This document shows positions 53,627 to 62,518 of a DNA stretch of 64,000 nt, one piece after another. The stretch spans positions 6,572-70,571 of the forward strand of contig JAJQDT010000173.1 of assembly GCA_021202075.1 (NCBI GenBank), read 5' to 3'. The notes beneath the pieces are model-generated. The model saw only the letters and a list, made by a program, of their open reading frames with translations. It was not told where the DNA came from and made no database searches. The stretch is from Lachnospiraceae bacterium (GTDB lineage Bacteria; Bacillota; Clostridia; Lachnospirales; Lachnospiraceae). The translations under genes were made by a program, and so were the position numbers. Position 1 is the stretch's first letter; each line of letters starts with the position of its first letter.

Positions 53627-53710
53627 CCGCCCCAGTCCAGCAAACTTAGCGGTTATTTTCAACATTATATAAACTGGACTAACCGTCTATCGGTAGCACC
53701 TCTTTCTTTA
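53617..53710 (-). ncRNA. Putative antisense antitoxin RNA (RNA II)
   Basis: Inferred from the consensus minus-strand promoter at 53717-53745 and the shared terminator. About 95 bases, start near 53710, end near 53617. It overlaps the 3' end of the toxin mRNA across the stop codon and terminator, about 45 bases of perfect complementarity. Confidence 0.65.
53622..53660. terminator. Bidirectional terminator shared by the two convergent RNAs
   Basis: AATAACCGC (53622-53630) / GCGGTTATT (53649-53657), T run on both strands (TTATTTTC and TTATTTTTCTG). The stop codon TAA is within the left arm. TAACCGCC (53624-53631) can alternatively pair with GGCGGTTA in the 5' leader (53440-53447). Confidence 0.85.
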
Positions 53711-53716
53711 AAAAAG

Positions 53717-53745
53717 ATAATAGCATGCCATCCCACTTATGTCAA
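53717..53745 (-). promoter_or_regulatory. Promoter of the antisense RNA (RNA II)
   Basis: On the minus strand TTGACA (53745-53740), 17-bp spacer, TATTAT (53722-53717). It is a better match to consensus than the sense promoter, as expected if antitoxin is made in excess. Confidence 0.82.
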
Positions 53746-53841
53746 TTGCTAATTTATATTCTTATAAAATTTCTATTCTGAAATTCTTCAAATCTGATTT
53801 TTCGACTACTCGAATATTGGAAACAGCATTCATCGTTTCAC

Positions 53842-56790
53842 TTACTTCTCCCACCGGTTTTTCAGCTTGCTCTGCATTCTGTACAGCGTATTGAGCGCGT
53901 CCATCGGCGTCATGTTCGGCACGTCCAGCTCCTGCAATTCCTTCAGAATATCCGCGTCGGTTGCGGCTTCAAGCATTGTCATCTGCCCAAGTTCGACCGG
54001 TTCAGGCTTTTTCACATGTGCCTTTTTCGGCTTTTGATACCTGACGGAAGGACTATCCTGATCTCCGGCAGATTTCCTCTCATCCTTCCTATCATCTGAT
54101 TCGATACCGGCCGTAACGCCGTCAGCCTTGTCTTTCGGCAGGCAGATGCGCTGAACTGCGATATCCGCGTTTGAGAGCTCCTCGGCCAGCTCCTTCGCGC
54201 GGTCGGTGACACTGGACGGCACACCGGCAAGGCGGGCTACCTGGATCCCGTAGCTTTTGTCCGCGCCGCCAGGAATGATTTTCCGCAGGAAAACAATATC
54301 GTCTCCCTGCTCCTTGACCGCGATGCAATAATTATTCACACCAGCAAGCCGTCCCTCCAGTTCGGTCAGCTCATGGTAATGGGTCGCGAACAGGGTCTTC
54401 GCGCCGAGCAGCTTCGGATTGCTGATGTGCTCGACCACCGCCCAGGCGATGCTCAGGCCGTCAAACGTGCTGGTGCCGCGCCCAATCTCGTCGAGAATCA
54501 GCAGGCTGTTCTTTGTCGCATTGCGCAGGATATTTGCGACCTCTGTCATTTCCACCATAAAGGTACTCTGGCCGCTGGCGAGGTCATCCGATGCGCCGAC
54601 CCTGGTAAAAATACGGTCAACCAGTCCGATTTTCGCGCTTGCGGCCGGTACGAAGCTTCCAATCTGCGCGAGCAGGACAATCAGAGCGCTCTGGCGCATA
54701 TACGTCGACTTTCCGGCCATGTTTGGTCCGGTAATGATGGAAATCCGGTTTTTCCCATTGTCAAGACAGGTGTCATTCGGGATAAACATATCATTCGGAA
54801 TCATTTTTTCCACGACCGGATGACGTCCGTTTTTAATCTCAATAACGCCGCGCTCATTGATAACCGGGCGGACATAATTCCCCCGCTCGGCGACCAGTGC
54901 AAGTGAGGCAAACACGTCCAGTCCGGCGATGGCCTGCGCGGTCTTCTGAATCCGCTCAATCTGCTCTGCCACCATGGAGCGAACCTCGACATAAAGCGAG
55001 TACTCCAGCGAGACCAGCCGGTCCTCCGCGCCGAGGATCGTGTCCTCCAGCTCCTTTAATTCCGGCGTGATGTAGCGCTCCGCATTCGTGAGTGTCTGCT
55101 TGCGCATATAATAATCCGGAACCATATCCTTAAACGAATTGGTAACCTCGAGATAATAGCCGAATACCTTATTGAATTTGACTCTCAGATTCTTAATGCC
55201 AGTCTTTTCCCGCTCTTCGGCCTCCAGCTTCGCCAGCCAGCTCTTGCCGTCATTCTTTGCGCTGCGCAGCCGGTCAACCTCCTCATTATAGCCATCCTTG
55301 ATGATTCCGCCCTCACGGATAATAATCGGCGGGTCATCAATAATCGCACGCTCAATCAGGTCGTGCATATCGGTCAGCTCGTCGATTTCCTCCTCCAACT
55401 GTTTCAAAAGCGGCGAAGCCAGACTTTTCATAACGTATTTGATCGGAGGCAGCATCGCAAGAGAGGTCTTAAAAGCAATCATATCGCGCGGGTTTGCGCT
55501 CTGATAGCTGATGCGGCTGATCAGGCGCTCCAGATCATAGATCGGATTCAGATACTCACGAAGCTCCTCGCGCGTAATCGCGTTATCCTTCAGTTCCCCG
55601 ACCGCATCCAGACGGGCATTGATCGCATCCTTCTCAATCAGCGGCTGCTCCACATATTTGCGCATCAGTCGGGCTCCCATCGCCGTTTTCGTCTTATCCA
55701 GCACCCACAAAAGCGAGCCGCGCTTCTTTTTCTCACGCAGCGTTTCACACAGCTCCAGATTTCGCCGCGTCGAACTGTCAAGCACCATATATTTGCCAAT
55801 CGAATACGGCACCAGCCGCGTCACGTTCGCGATGGAGGTCTTCTGCGTCTCCATCAGATACTTTAAAAGCGCACCTGCCGCAATCACGCCGCAGTCATAA
55901 TCTGCCAGTCCGAGCCCTTCAAGCGCAGACACATGAAAATGCTCCATCAGGACCTTGCTGCACATCTCGTCGTCAAAATACCAGGAATCCAGAGAAAACA
56001 CAGTAATGCCAAGCCTCTCCCGCATATCTTCCAGGTCGATGCCGCTCATATAAAAAGACTGGTTGCACACCAGCTCCGACGGAGAAAACTTCACAATCTC
56101 ATCAAACAGACGACGTTCCCCCTCGATCTCCGTCATCAGAAATTCACCGGTCGAAATATCCGCCACCGCCACTCCATAACGGTCCGTAATGGAAGAAGGC
56201 TTCCCCAGGGTCTCAATCTTTCGGTTATCCCATATGGATGTCTGTGCGTTCTCTACCTGGGCTTTCTCTGTCAGCGCGTTCTCTGCCTGATTTTTCTCCG
56301 CATGAGTTTTCTCCCGACGAGCGTTGGCCTCGCTTCCACCATCCGAACCACCGCGCGACTGACTGACCCGCACCACGCACATCAGATAATTATTCCGCGT
56401 CTCATCCAGCGCCTGCGCATCCAGGTTCGTCCCCGGCGTCACGATACGGATGACTTCCCTTTTTACCAGGCCTTTCGCCAGCTTCGGATCCTCCATCTGC
56501 TCACCGATCGCGACCTTATAGCCCTTCGAAACCAGCTTGTTCAGATAGCCATCCACCGCGTGATAGGGGACTCCGCACATCGGCGCGCGCTCCGCCATCC
56601 CGCAGTCCTTCCCGGTCAACGTCAGCTCCAGCTCCTTTGACGCAATCTTTGCGTCGTCAAAAAACATCTCATAAAAATCGCCCAGGCGATAAAAGAGAAT
56701 GCAATCCTGATAATCCAGCTTCGTCTGCAGATACTGCTGCATCATCGGGGTCAGCTGCGGCATCAGCTCCCGTATCTTCTCTTCCGTCAT
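53842..56790 (-). CDS. mutS: DNA mismatch repair protein MutS
   Basis: 982-aa mismatch sensor, about 110 residues longer than usual. Mismatch-binding DFYEMF at 38-43 with the Phe-x-Glu motif, Walker A GPNMAGKST (688-696), Walker B LLILDEIGRGTSTFDG (762-777). Two inserts: residues 142-202, where six pentapeptides of the pattern xE(K/N)xx follow each other (REKTH, AEKNQ, AENAL, TEKAQ, VENAQ), and a Lys/Asp/Ser-rich stretch at about 895-945 before the C-terminal domain. The first insert lies between domains I and II. GAGAGG precedes ATG 56790. Confidence 0.96.
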   Translation of the reverse strand: MTEEKIRELMPQLTPMMQQYLQTKLDYQDCILFYRLGDFYEMFFDDAKIASKELELTLTGKDCGMAERAPMCGVPYHAVDGYLNKLVSKGYKVAIGEQMEDPKLAKGLVKREVIRIVTPGTNLDAQALDETRNNYLMCVVRVSQSRGGSDGGSEANARREKTHAEKNQAENALTEKAQVENAQTSIWDNRKIETLGKPSSITDRYGVAVADISTGEFLMTEIEGERRLFDEIVKFSPSELVCNQSFYMSGIDLEDMRERLGITVFSLDSWYFDDEMCSKVLMEHFHVSALEGLGLADYDCGVIAAGALLKYLMETQKTSIANVTRLVPYSIGKYMVLDSSTRRNLELCETLREKKKRGSLLWVLDKTKTAMGARLMRKYVEQPLIEKDAINARLDAVGELKDNAITREELREYLNPIYDLERLISRISYQSANPRDMIAFKTSLAMLPPIKYVMKSLASPLLKQLEEEIDELTDMHDLIERAIIDDPPIIIREGGIIKDGYNEEVDRLRSAKNDGKSWLAKLEAEEREKTGIKNLRVKFNKVFGYYLEVTNSFKDMVPDYYMRKQTLTNAERYITPELKELEDTILGAEDRLVSLEYSLYVEVRSMVAEQIERIQKTAQAIAGLDVFASLALVAERGNYVRPVINERGVIEIKNGRHPVVEKMIPNDMFIPNDTCLDNGKNRISIITGPNMAGKSTYMRQSALIVLLAQIGSFVPAASAKIGLVDRIFTRVGASDDLASGQSTFMVEMTEVANILRNATKNSLLILDEIGRGTSTFDGLSIAWAVVEHISNPKLLGAKTLFATHYHELTELEGRLAGVNNYCIAVKEQGDDIVFLRKIIPGGADKSYGIQVARLAGVPSSVTDRAKELAEELSNADIAVQRICLPKDKADGVTAGIESDDRKDERKSAGDQDSPSVRYQKPKKAHVKKPEPVELGQMTMLEAATDADILKELQELDVPNMTPMDALNTLYRMQSKLKNRWEK
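56245..56334. repeat. 15-bp tandem repeat inside mutS
   Basis: Plus strand: TGCGTTCTCTACCTG, GGCTTTCTCTGTCAG, CGCGTTCTCTGCCTG, ATTTTTCTCCGCATG, AGTTTTCTCCCGACG, AGCGTTGGCCTCGCT. The period of 15 keeps the frame and encodes the pentapeptide insert of MutS. Confidence 0.88.
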
Positions 56791-56957
56791 GAAGTCTTAT
56801 CCTCTCGTTTCTGTCGTCACATAAAATAAAAATAATCATAAGAATCCACGCGGTATCATAGCATTTTTTTGCGTTTGTTTCAAGACCCCGGAATTTTTCA
56901 TCCTATACTATAATAGAATTCCATTGTATTTCGATACCGGAATAGTCAATTGTTCCT

Positions 56958-58364
56958 TCACTTGTACATCTCTTCCAGATCTACAAGCTTCACCTCACCG
57001 TTTTGTGCAGCCTCCAGCAGCCCTTCCGTGAAACCATTCTTTGAAAAGATGTAGTAATGATACCGGCTGCCTTTTCCAAATACAGAGGCATAATCCCGGA
57101 TCAATTCGAGTTCATCCAGACCGATCTTTTCATTTTTGTATTTGCAGGAACCGATGATATATTCCCTGCCCTCGGCAGGAGTTCCTACAATGTCAATCTG
57201 TACCTGTTTTCGCTTCTTCGCATCCGTTCCCCACCACTGCCCGATTTCATTTAAATCAATGGGTAGGCCGTCTGCATAATAGAGCAGATAATCTCTGCAC
57301 ATCTGTTCGAAGGTGATCCCCATAAAGTCGGGATAATTAACTTTAATACGCTTTTGATACGATTTCCGGATTCTTCCGGAGTCGATGGCACTAATATTGG
57401 CCGGAACAAAACGATACCAAAAGCGAAAATAACTGTCCGCAAGGAGATAAATCGTTTTTTTTCCAGGTTTCTCGGTAATCGGTGTTTCTTTTTTTACGAT
57501 ACCCAGATCGATGAGTGTTTTCAGGTAGCTGGTGCAGGCTCCGCTGGTCTCGCCCACTTTGGTCACAATCTCATTCAAATGAGATGAGCCTTCCGCGATT
57601 GCCCTGATGATCGCATTGTAGACAGCCGGTTCCCGAAGTTCCTGTTTCAGCAGATTTGAAGGCTCCTCGTAGAGATAACCGGAGCGGTCGAACAGGTTTG
57701 TAAGGAGGGCTTCATCGATATCAGATTTAACATTCAGTTTATTGATGTAGTGCGGAATACCACCGGTAATGCCGTAAATCAGCGCGTTGTCCATACATGA
57801 TTTTTCCGGATGGAAAACAGCCGTTTCCTTATAGTCCAACGGTTTTATTTTAAACTGGGCAGTACGGCGCCCGTATAAGGGGCTTTCCTGGCCGAGCACC
57901 TGATTTTCCATAAAGCTCATGGAAGAGCCGCACAGGATCAGGTAAAGCCGGGAGTTATTCCATTTGTGATCAATGATATGTTGAAGCATGGCGGAAATAG
58001 CCGGTTTTGCCTTCGCAAGATATGGGTACTCATCTATCACAAAGACCATCCGCTTCTCCTGCGATAATGCAGTTATTTCATTCAAAGCAGCATCGTAATT
58101 CTGAAATATCGGCGGCAAAAGAGCATCCGGTCTTTCATAATTCATGATCGCTCTGGACAGAGATTCCAGATTTTCCCCTCCGGTAGTATTTAAAGCCGAG
58201 AAAAATATGGTTGGCTTATCCTTGCAGAATTCATTGATCAATGCAGTTTTTCCTACACGGCGTCTACCATAGATAATAATGCACTCGAATTCACCATCTT
58301 CATATCTGGCGTTCATTTTTCGGAGTTCTTCTTCGCGGCAATAGAAAGTATCCATACGACTCAC
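56958..58364 (-). CDS. AAA ATPase of the ATPase_2/DUF234 family
   Basis: 468 aa. Walker A IIYGRRRVGKTALINEF at 30-46, Walker B RMVFVIDEYPYLAKA near 110, a winged-helix stretch (AEGSSHLNEIVTKVGETSGACTSYLKTLIDLGIV) and the C-terminal DUF234 nuclease-like domain (DIVGTPAEGREYIIGSCKYKNEKIG, which resembles the D...ExK core of restriction-type nucleases). Such genes occur in many scattered copies in gut Clostridia and Bacteroidetes and are often horizontally acquired. Function is unknown; defence or mobile-element roles have been guessed. GAGGTGAGTC precedes the start. Confidence 0.87.
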   Translation of the reverse strand: MSRMDTFYCREEELRKMNARYEDGEFECIIIYGRRRVGKTALINEFCKDKPTIFFSALNTTGGENLESLSRAIMNYERPDALLPPIFQNYDAALNEITALSQEKRMVFVIDEYPYLAKAKPAISAMLQHIIDHKWNNSRLYLILCGSSMSFMENQVLGQESPLYGRRTAQFKIKPLDYKETAVFHPEKSCMDNALIYGITGGIPHYINKLNVKSDIDEALLTNLFDRSGYLYEEPSNLLKQELREPAVYNAIIRAIAEGSSHLNEIVTKVGETSGACTSYLKTLIDLGIVKKETPITEKPGKKTIYLLADSYFRFWYRFVPANISAIDSGRIRKSYQKRIKVNYPDFMGITFEQMCRDYLLYYADGLPIDLNEIGQWWGTDAKKRKQVQIDIVGTPAEGREYIIGSCKYKNEKIGLDELELIRDYASVFGKGSRYHYYIFSKNGFTEGLLEAAQNGEVKLVDLEEMYK

Positions 58365-58733
58365 CTCAATTTACATAATTTAAATAAAGTTTATTACAAT
58401 TATGTTTATTGAGATTATAGTAAATCATACAGAATGGAATGTCAATATAAAAAATCACCCTGGCAATTGCACTTCTCTGATTTCATCAGCACAAATCGCT
58501 TACCTATATGGCATCGGGAAAACACAAATTTATGATATTTTGTATCCATTGACTTTTCACCCGCCTAAATATAGAATTAGCCGTATGATTCATGAATATA
58601 AAATCATCCTGTGATTCATGAACATACTCATGACAGGATTCGAACAGCGAAAGCATCCTGACAGTACAGACTGTGAGTGGAGGATTTCATTACTATTTGT
58701 GCCGCCGACCAGGCGACGGAATGGAGGATTTTT
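58365..58733. other. 369-bp AT-rich divergent gap between the ATPase and rhomboid genes
   Basis: An open frame at 58402-58614 would encode 70 aa containing a segment like a small helix-turn-helix (AQIAYLYGIGKTQIYDILYP), but there is no ribosome site and I do not call a gene. It may be a remnant of an excisionase-type protein. A hairpin CCTGT...CATGA / TCATGACAGG near 58607-58638 follows. Confidence 0.4.
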
Positions 58734-59330
58734 ATGAAGATCATGCAGCAAATCCAGAGCTTTCTACAGATGATTGAATTTGACTCGCCGGTGATTCTGA
58801 CGTTTGCGCTGGTTTCGTTTGCCGCGCTGATTCTAAATACCATCTCACGCGGAGGCGCGAACCGGCTGTTTTTCAGTGTCTATCGGTCTTCCCTGCTGAG
58901 TCCGCTCACCTATATGCGGTTTTTTACGCACGTGCTGGGGCATGGCAGCCTCAGTCACTATGTCGGGAATATGATGATTTTTCTGCTGCTTGGTCCTTCC
59001 GTGGAAGCAAATTATGGCAGCAATTCACTGATGTTCATGATTGCTGCCACTGCTCTGGTCACCGGACTGGTGCACTTTATTTTCTTTCCGCGTTCCTCCC
59101 TTCGGGGAGCGAGCGGGATTGTGTATATGCTGATTACACTCTCCTCCATGGTGAATTTCTCAGAGGGGAAAATCCCGCTTACATTCCTTCTGGTAGTGTT
59201 TCTGTACCTTGGAAAAGAGATATACGGCGCTATTTTTCATGCGGATAACGTATCACAGCTGACGCATATCATCGGAGCGGTGATGGGGATTTTGTTCGTG
59301 CTGTATTACCAGGGGATGCTTGCGCTCTGA
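58734..59330 (+). CDS. Rhomboid-family intramembrane serine protease
   Basis: 198 aa, about six TM segments. Catalytic Ser in LRGASGIVYML (GxSG) and His in TM6 (LTHIIGAVMG); HVLGHGSLSHYVGNMMIF carries the conserved TM2 His and Asn. Start 58734 follows GGAGGATTTTT; the frame to 58677 has no site. A rare plus-strand gene in this half. Substrate unknown. Confidence 0.92.
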   Translation: MKIMQQIQSFLQMIEFDSPVILTFALVSFAALILNTISRGGANRLFFSVYRSSLLSPLTYMRFFTHVLGHGSLSHYVGNMMIFLLLGPSVEANYGSNSLMFMIAATALVTGLVHFIFFPRSSLRGASGIVYMLITLSSMVNFSEGKIPLTFLLVVFLYLGKEIYGAIFHADNVSQLTHIIGAVMGILFVLYYQGMLAL

Positions 59331-59503
59331 CACGGACTTTTTCAGGCCTGACCGGGGTATTTATAATCCAGGCCGACAGGCATCCGTTTCTCTGGCATGC
59401 ATACCCCAGACGTAAAACTGCAATGCTAACCTGTCATATTACAAAAGTCTGAAATGAAGCGATAGCAGTCTGGTTCATGGAAAAATGAAACGTGAAAGCA
59501 TAA

Positions 59504-61063
59504 TTAACTCTTAATTTCCCCCATGTAATAAAACCCCTTGCATTCAGCCAGGTGTACATTGACGATGCTCCCAATCAGCTCCTGTGTGCCGGGGAAATGC
59601 ACGAGCAGGTTGTTGGAGAGGCGTCCGGTCACGAGGGTACTGTCGTGGTCATTTACAGACTCGACAAGCACCGGCAGGGTCTGGCCTTCCACGCGCTTCG
59701 ACATCTCCTGGGAGATGGTCTGCACGAGAGTCAGCAGGCGATTGAACCGGTCCTTGACGACATCATCCGGCACCTGGTTTTCCATCGCGGCGGCGGGAGT
59801 GCCGGTCCGCCTGGAATAGATGAAGGTGAAGGCGCTGTCGTAGCGCACCTGACGTACAACGTCCAGTGTTTCCTGAAAGTCTTCCTCGGTCTCGCCCGGA
59901 AAACCGACGATGATATCAGTTGTGATGGAGAGGTCGGGTATCTCGCGGCGCAGCCTGGCGGCCAGAGCCAGATATTGTTCCTTTGTATATCGCCGGTTCA
60001 TTTTTTTCAAAATGCGGCTGCTGCCGGACTGCAGCGGCAGATGGAGATGGCGGCATACCTTTTTTGAGTGCTTCATGGCGTCAATCAGCTCGTCCGAGAG
60101 ATCCTTCGGGTGAGAAGTCATAAAACGGACGCGCTCAATGCCGGGCACCTGTTCGACCATCTCAAGAAGCTCGGCGAACGAGATCGGGTCGTCCAGTGTC
60201 TTCCCATAGGAATTGACGTTCTGACCGAGCAGCATGACTTCGATCACGCCATCCTTTGCCAGCCGCTCCACTTCGCAGAGGATATCCTCGGGGCGGCGGC
60301 TCCGCTCCCGGCCGCGCACATATGGCACGATACAGTAGGTGCAGAAATTGTTGCAGCCGTACATGATATTGACACCGCTCTTGAAGGAATAGGTGCGGTC
60401 AGCCGGGAGATCCTCCACGATTTTGTCGGTTCCCTCCCAGATATCAATAATCATATTTGTCTTTACCTGTGACAAACTCGATGAATTGATTTCACCCGTA
60501 GAATTTGTCTGGCCATCCTGTGCCGCATTGATCTGCTCATTCATCCTCTGTCCGTCCAGCACCTGGTAAAGCAGCTCCGCAAATTTAAAAATATTGTGTG
60601 TGCCGAAGATCAGATTGACAAAACGGTAGCTTTTTTTCAGCTTCTCCACGACCTCCGGCTCCTGCATCATGCAACCGCACAGGCCGATGATCATGCGCGG
60701 ATTCTTTTTTTTCAGGCTCGACAGATAGCCCAGGTGCCCATAGACCTTCAGGTTCGCGTTTTCACGGACCGTACAGGTATTGTAGATGACGAAATCCGCC
60801 TCCTCGCTGTCCGTCATCTGATAGCCGATCCCGTCCAGAATGCCGCGCAGCTTCTCAGAGTCCTTCGCGTTCATCTGGCAGCCGAAGGTCGTCACATTTG
60901 CAAGCAGCGGCCTTCCCAGCTCCAGCTCGCGCTCTTTTATCATCTCGCGGCATTTCACGATAAAATAATATTGACGTTCCGGCTCAGCAACAGGCGGCTC
61001 TGCTGCCGGGATATCGTATAAAACAGCTGTATCTGAATTTGCAAAATCTTTTTCCCCAGACAT
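59504..61063 (-). CDS. miaB: tRNA-2-methylthio-N6-dimethylallyladenosine synthase MiaB
   Basis: 519-aa methylthiotransferase acting on i6A37, the MiaA product. UPF0004 domain with three cluster cysteines (TFGCQMNAKDSE, YNTCTVRENA, GLCGCMMQEP), radical SAM motif CNNFCTYCIVPYVRGRERSR, and a C-terminal TRAM domain (VEGQTLPVLVE onward). Normal length is about 440-480; the surplus is a 40-residue N-terminal extension and a Gln/Asn/Ser-rich insert (NEQINAAQDGQTNSTGEINS) just before the radical SAM core. Convergent with the rhomboid gene. Confidence 0.96.
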   Translation of the reverse strand: MSGEKDFANSDTAVLYDIPAAEPPVAEPERQYYFIVKCREMIKERELELGRPLLANVTTFGCQMNAKDSEKLRGILDGIGYQMTDSEEADFVIYNTCTVRENANLKVYGHLGYLSSLKKKNPRMIIGLCGCMMQEPEVVEKLKKSYRFVNLIFGTHNIFKFAELLYQVLDGQRMNEQINAAQDGQTNSTGEINSSSLSQVKTNMIIDIWEGTDKIVEDLPADRTYSFKSGVNIMYGCNNFCTYCIVPYVRGRERSRRPEDILCEVERLAKDGVIEVMLLGQNVNSYGKTLDDPISFAELLEMVEQVPGIERVRFMTSHPKDLSDELIDAMKHSKKVCRHLHLPLQSGSSRILKKMNRRYTKEQYLALAARLRREIPDLSITTDIIVGFPGETEEDFQETLDVVRQVRYDSAFTFIYSRRTGTPAAAMENQVPDDVVKDRFNRLLTLVQTISQEMSKRVEGQTLPVLVESVNDHDSTLVTGRLSNNLLVHFPGTQELIGSIVNVHLAECKGFYYMGEIKS

Positions 61064-61183
61064 ATAAAAAATACCGGAATCAGACAGACTTTAAATTGAA
61101 CGCCGCACCTGTATTCCGTTTTCCTTTCGCTTTTGATATTTCATGAGTATTATAATGAATCTGTTTTTTACAGATCAGCCACT

Positions 61184-62518
61184 TTACGCCAGCGACCCCA
61201 TCGGATCCCATGGTTTAAGCATGATCGGCTCGCCCTCATAGGCATCCAGTATTTCCTGAGAAAGATATTTTTTATTTACAACCACCTGATACATGTATTC
61301 GTCAAACCAGCGGTCGCTCATGACAAAATAGCCCTCTTTACCGGTCTCATCCCCCCAACTGTTTTCCACCTGCCAGCGGTTCGGAACACCGTTTTCATCC
61401 AGATTCACTCCCTGAAAGACCATGGCATGTGTCATAAGGCTCTGTCCGTATTCCAGCCGCTCCGCCTTTGTCATGGCAAAGGTGGTATGGAACAGATCCT
61501 CGAGATCGTAGACCTCCGGATCCAGAACACCGGTTTTCCGCTCGGAGCGCTTTCCGACATCGCAGCCAAACCAGACCGGCTCTCCATCCCTAAGCTGCGC
61601 GATCGCAGCTTTTTTCAGCTCCTCAATCGGAAGATTCACATAGCGCACCGGACGGCCCTCTACTACATTGCCCAGGAACTGTACGCTGTAGCTCCGGTAA
61701 AATGGCTTATCCGGCGTCGGAGCGTTGATCAGGCTGATGTAATCTTTTAAATTGACGCCTATGTATTTCTCATAAAAGGTTTTCGGGGTCAGATTTGTCT
61801 CCCTGTGGAAGTTTTTGTCTTTATCCCGGTATTCAAACGCGAAGGTCTTTGGCGGCTTTCCAAAGCCGATGCAGAGCATATTGTAGACGGTTCCCATCAT
61901 GGAGGTTTTCATCTCGCGAAGCTCCTCCACTGTTTTTCCATCCGAATGCTCCCTGCGCAGCACACAGGCGAATTCGCGGAGCTTTTCCGTGAGGTAAGCG
62001 TCCAGCTCCCTTGTGGCTTGGGAGACCTCCGTCTCCGGCATCGCATACTTTGGTACCAGCCCATATTTGTCTACGATGCAGCAGAGCATATCCCACTGAC
62101 CGCCGTCACCTTCCGGTGCCAAGAGCAGGTGCGCGATAAGCCGTCCGTCCGATGGTTCATCCAGCGTAGTAAGAATATTTTCGAGAAAATAGTTTGCTTT
62201 TTCCAGCTTATCATAGAAAACAGTATAATTCTGAGACAGTTCGACCGTCTCAAGACCCGTCTTTTTCATCACCTGCGCGCGAAGCACATTCAGCGCGGCG
62301 AACATCCAGCAGCGTCCGCTCTGTTTCTGATTGGTAATCTTTCCATGCTCCAGGCTGATGGAAAACTCATGCGTTACCTCGCGGGCCGGATTGAAATTCC
62401 TGGCGGCCGCGTTAACTCCATTTCCCGTGACTGCATACATGGCCACCCGGTTCGCGCGGTCTGCGTTGAACTGCTCCTCAAACTGCAAAAGATCTTCCGG
62501 TGTCAGTGATGTATTCAT
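61184..62518 (-). CDS. pepC: C1-family aminopeptidase (PepC / bleomycin hydrolase)
   Basis: 444-aa cytoplasmic papain-fold aminopeptidase, hexameric in known cases. Catalytic Cys in KQSGRCWMFAALNVLR, His in LMTHAMVFQGVN and Asn in VENSWGDETGKEGYFVMSD. It degrades imported peptides. Start 62518 follows GAGGAGG; the frame runs to 62698 without similarity. Confidence 0.96.
   Translation of the reverse strand: MNTSLTPEDLLQFEEQFNADRANRVAMYAVTGNGVNAAARNFNPAREVTHEFSISLEHGKITNQKQSGRCWMFAALNVLRAQVMKKTGLETVELSQNYTVFYDKLEKANYFLENILTTLDEPSDGRLIAHLLLAPEGDGGQWDMLCCIVDKYGLVPKYAMPETEVSQATRELDAYLTEKLREFACVLRREHSDGKTVEELREMKTSMMGTVYNMLCIGFGKPPKTFAFEYRDKDKNFHRETNLTPKTFYEKYIGVNLKDYISLINAPTPDKPFYRSYSVQFLGNVVEGRPVRYVNLPIEELKKAAIAQLRDGEPVWFGCDVGKRSERKTGVLDPEVYDLEDLFHTTFAMTKAERLEYGQSLMTHAMVFQGVNLDENGVPNRWQVENSWGDETGKEGYFVMSDRWFDEYMYQVVVNKKYLSQEILDAYEGEPIMLKPWDPMGSLA

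Larger units (their letters stand above)
53412..53700. repeat. Terminal inverted repeats around the toxin-like locus
   Basis: Left: GGTGCTACC (53412-53420) and GATAGGCGGTTAGTCC (53436-53451), split by a 15-base insertion that includes a doubled ATAACGATAG. Right: GGACTAACCGTCTATCGGTAGCACC region, 53676-53700, the reverse complement with one mismatch. So both convergent RNAs would begin with nearly the same sequence. Confidence 0.88.

Noticed and set aside
53412-53700. Miniature transposon because of the terminal inverted repeats
   Set aside because: The repeats lie at the predicted 5' ends of two RNAs and no target duplication is evident; the promoters and terminator fit an RNA-regulated locus better.
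58402-58614. 70-codon plus-strand frame with an HTH-like segment
   Set aside because: No ribosome site and weak similarity only; kept as a comment, not called as a gene.
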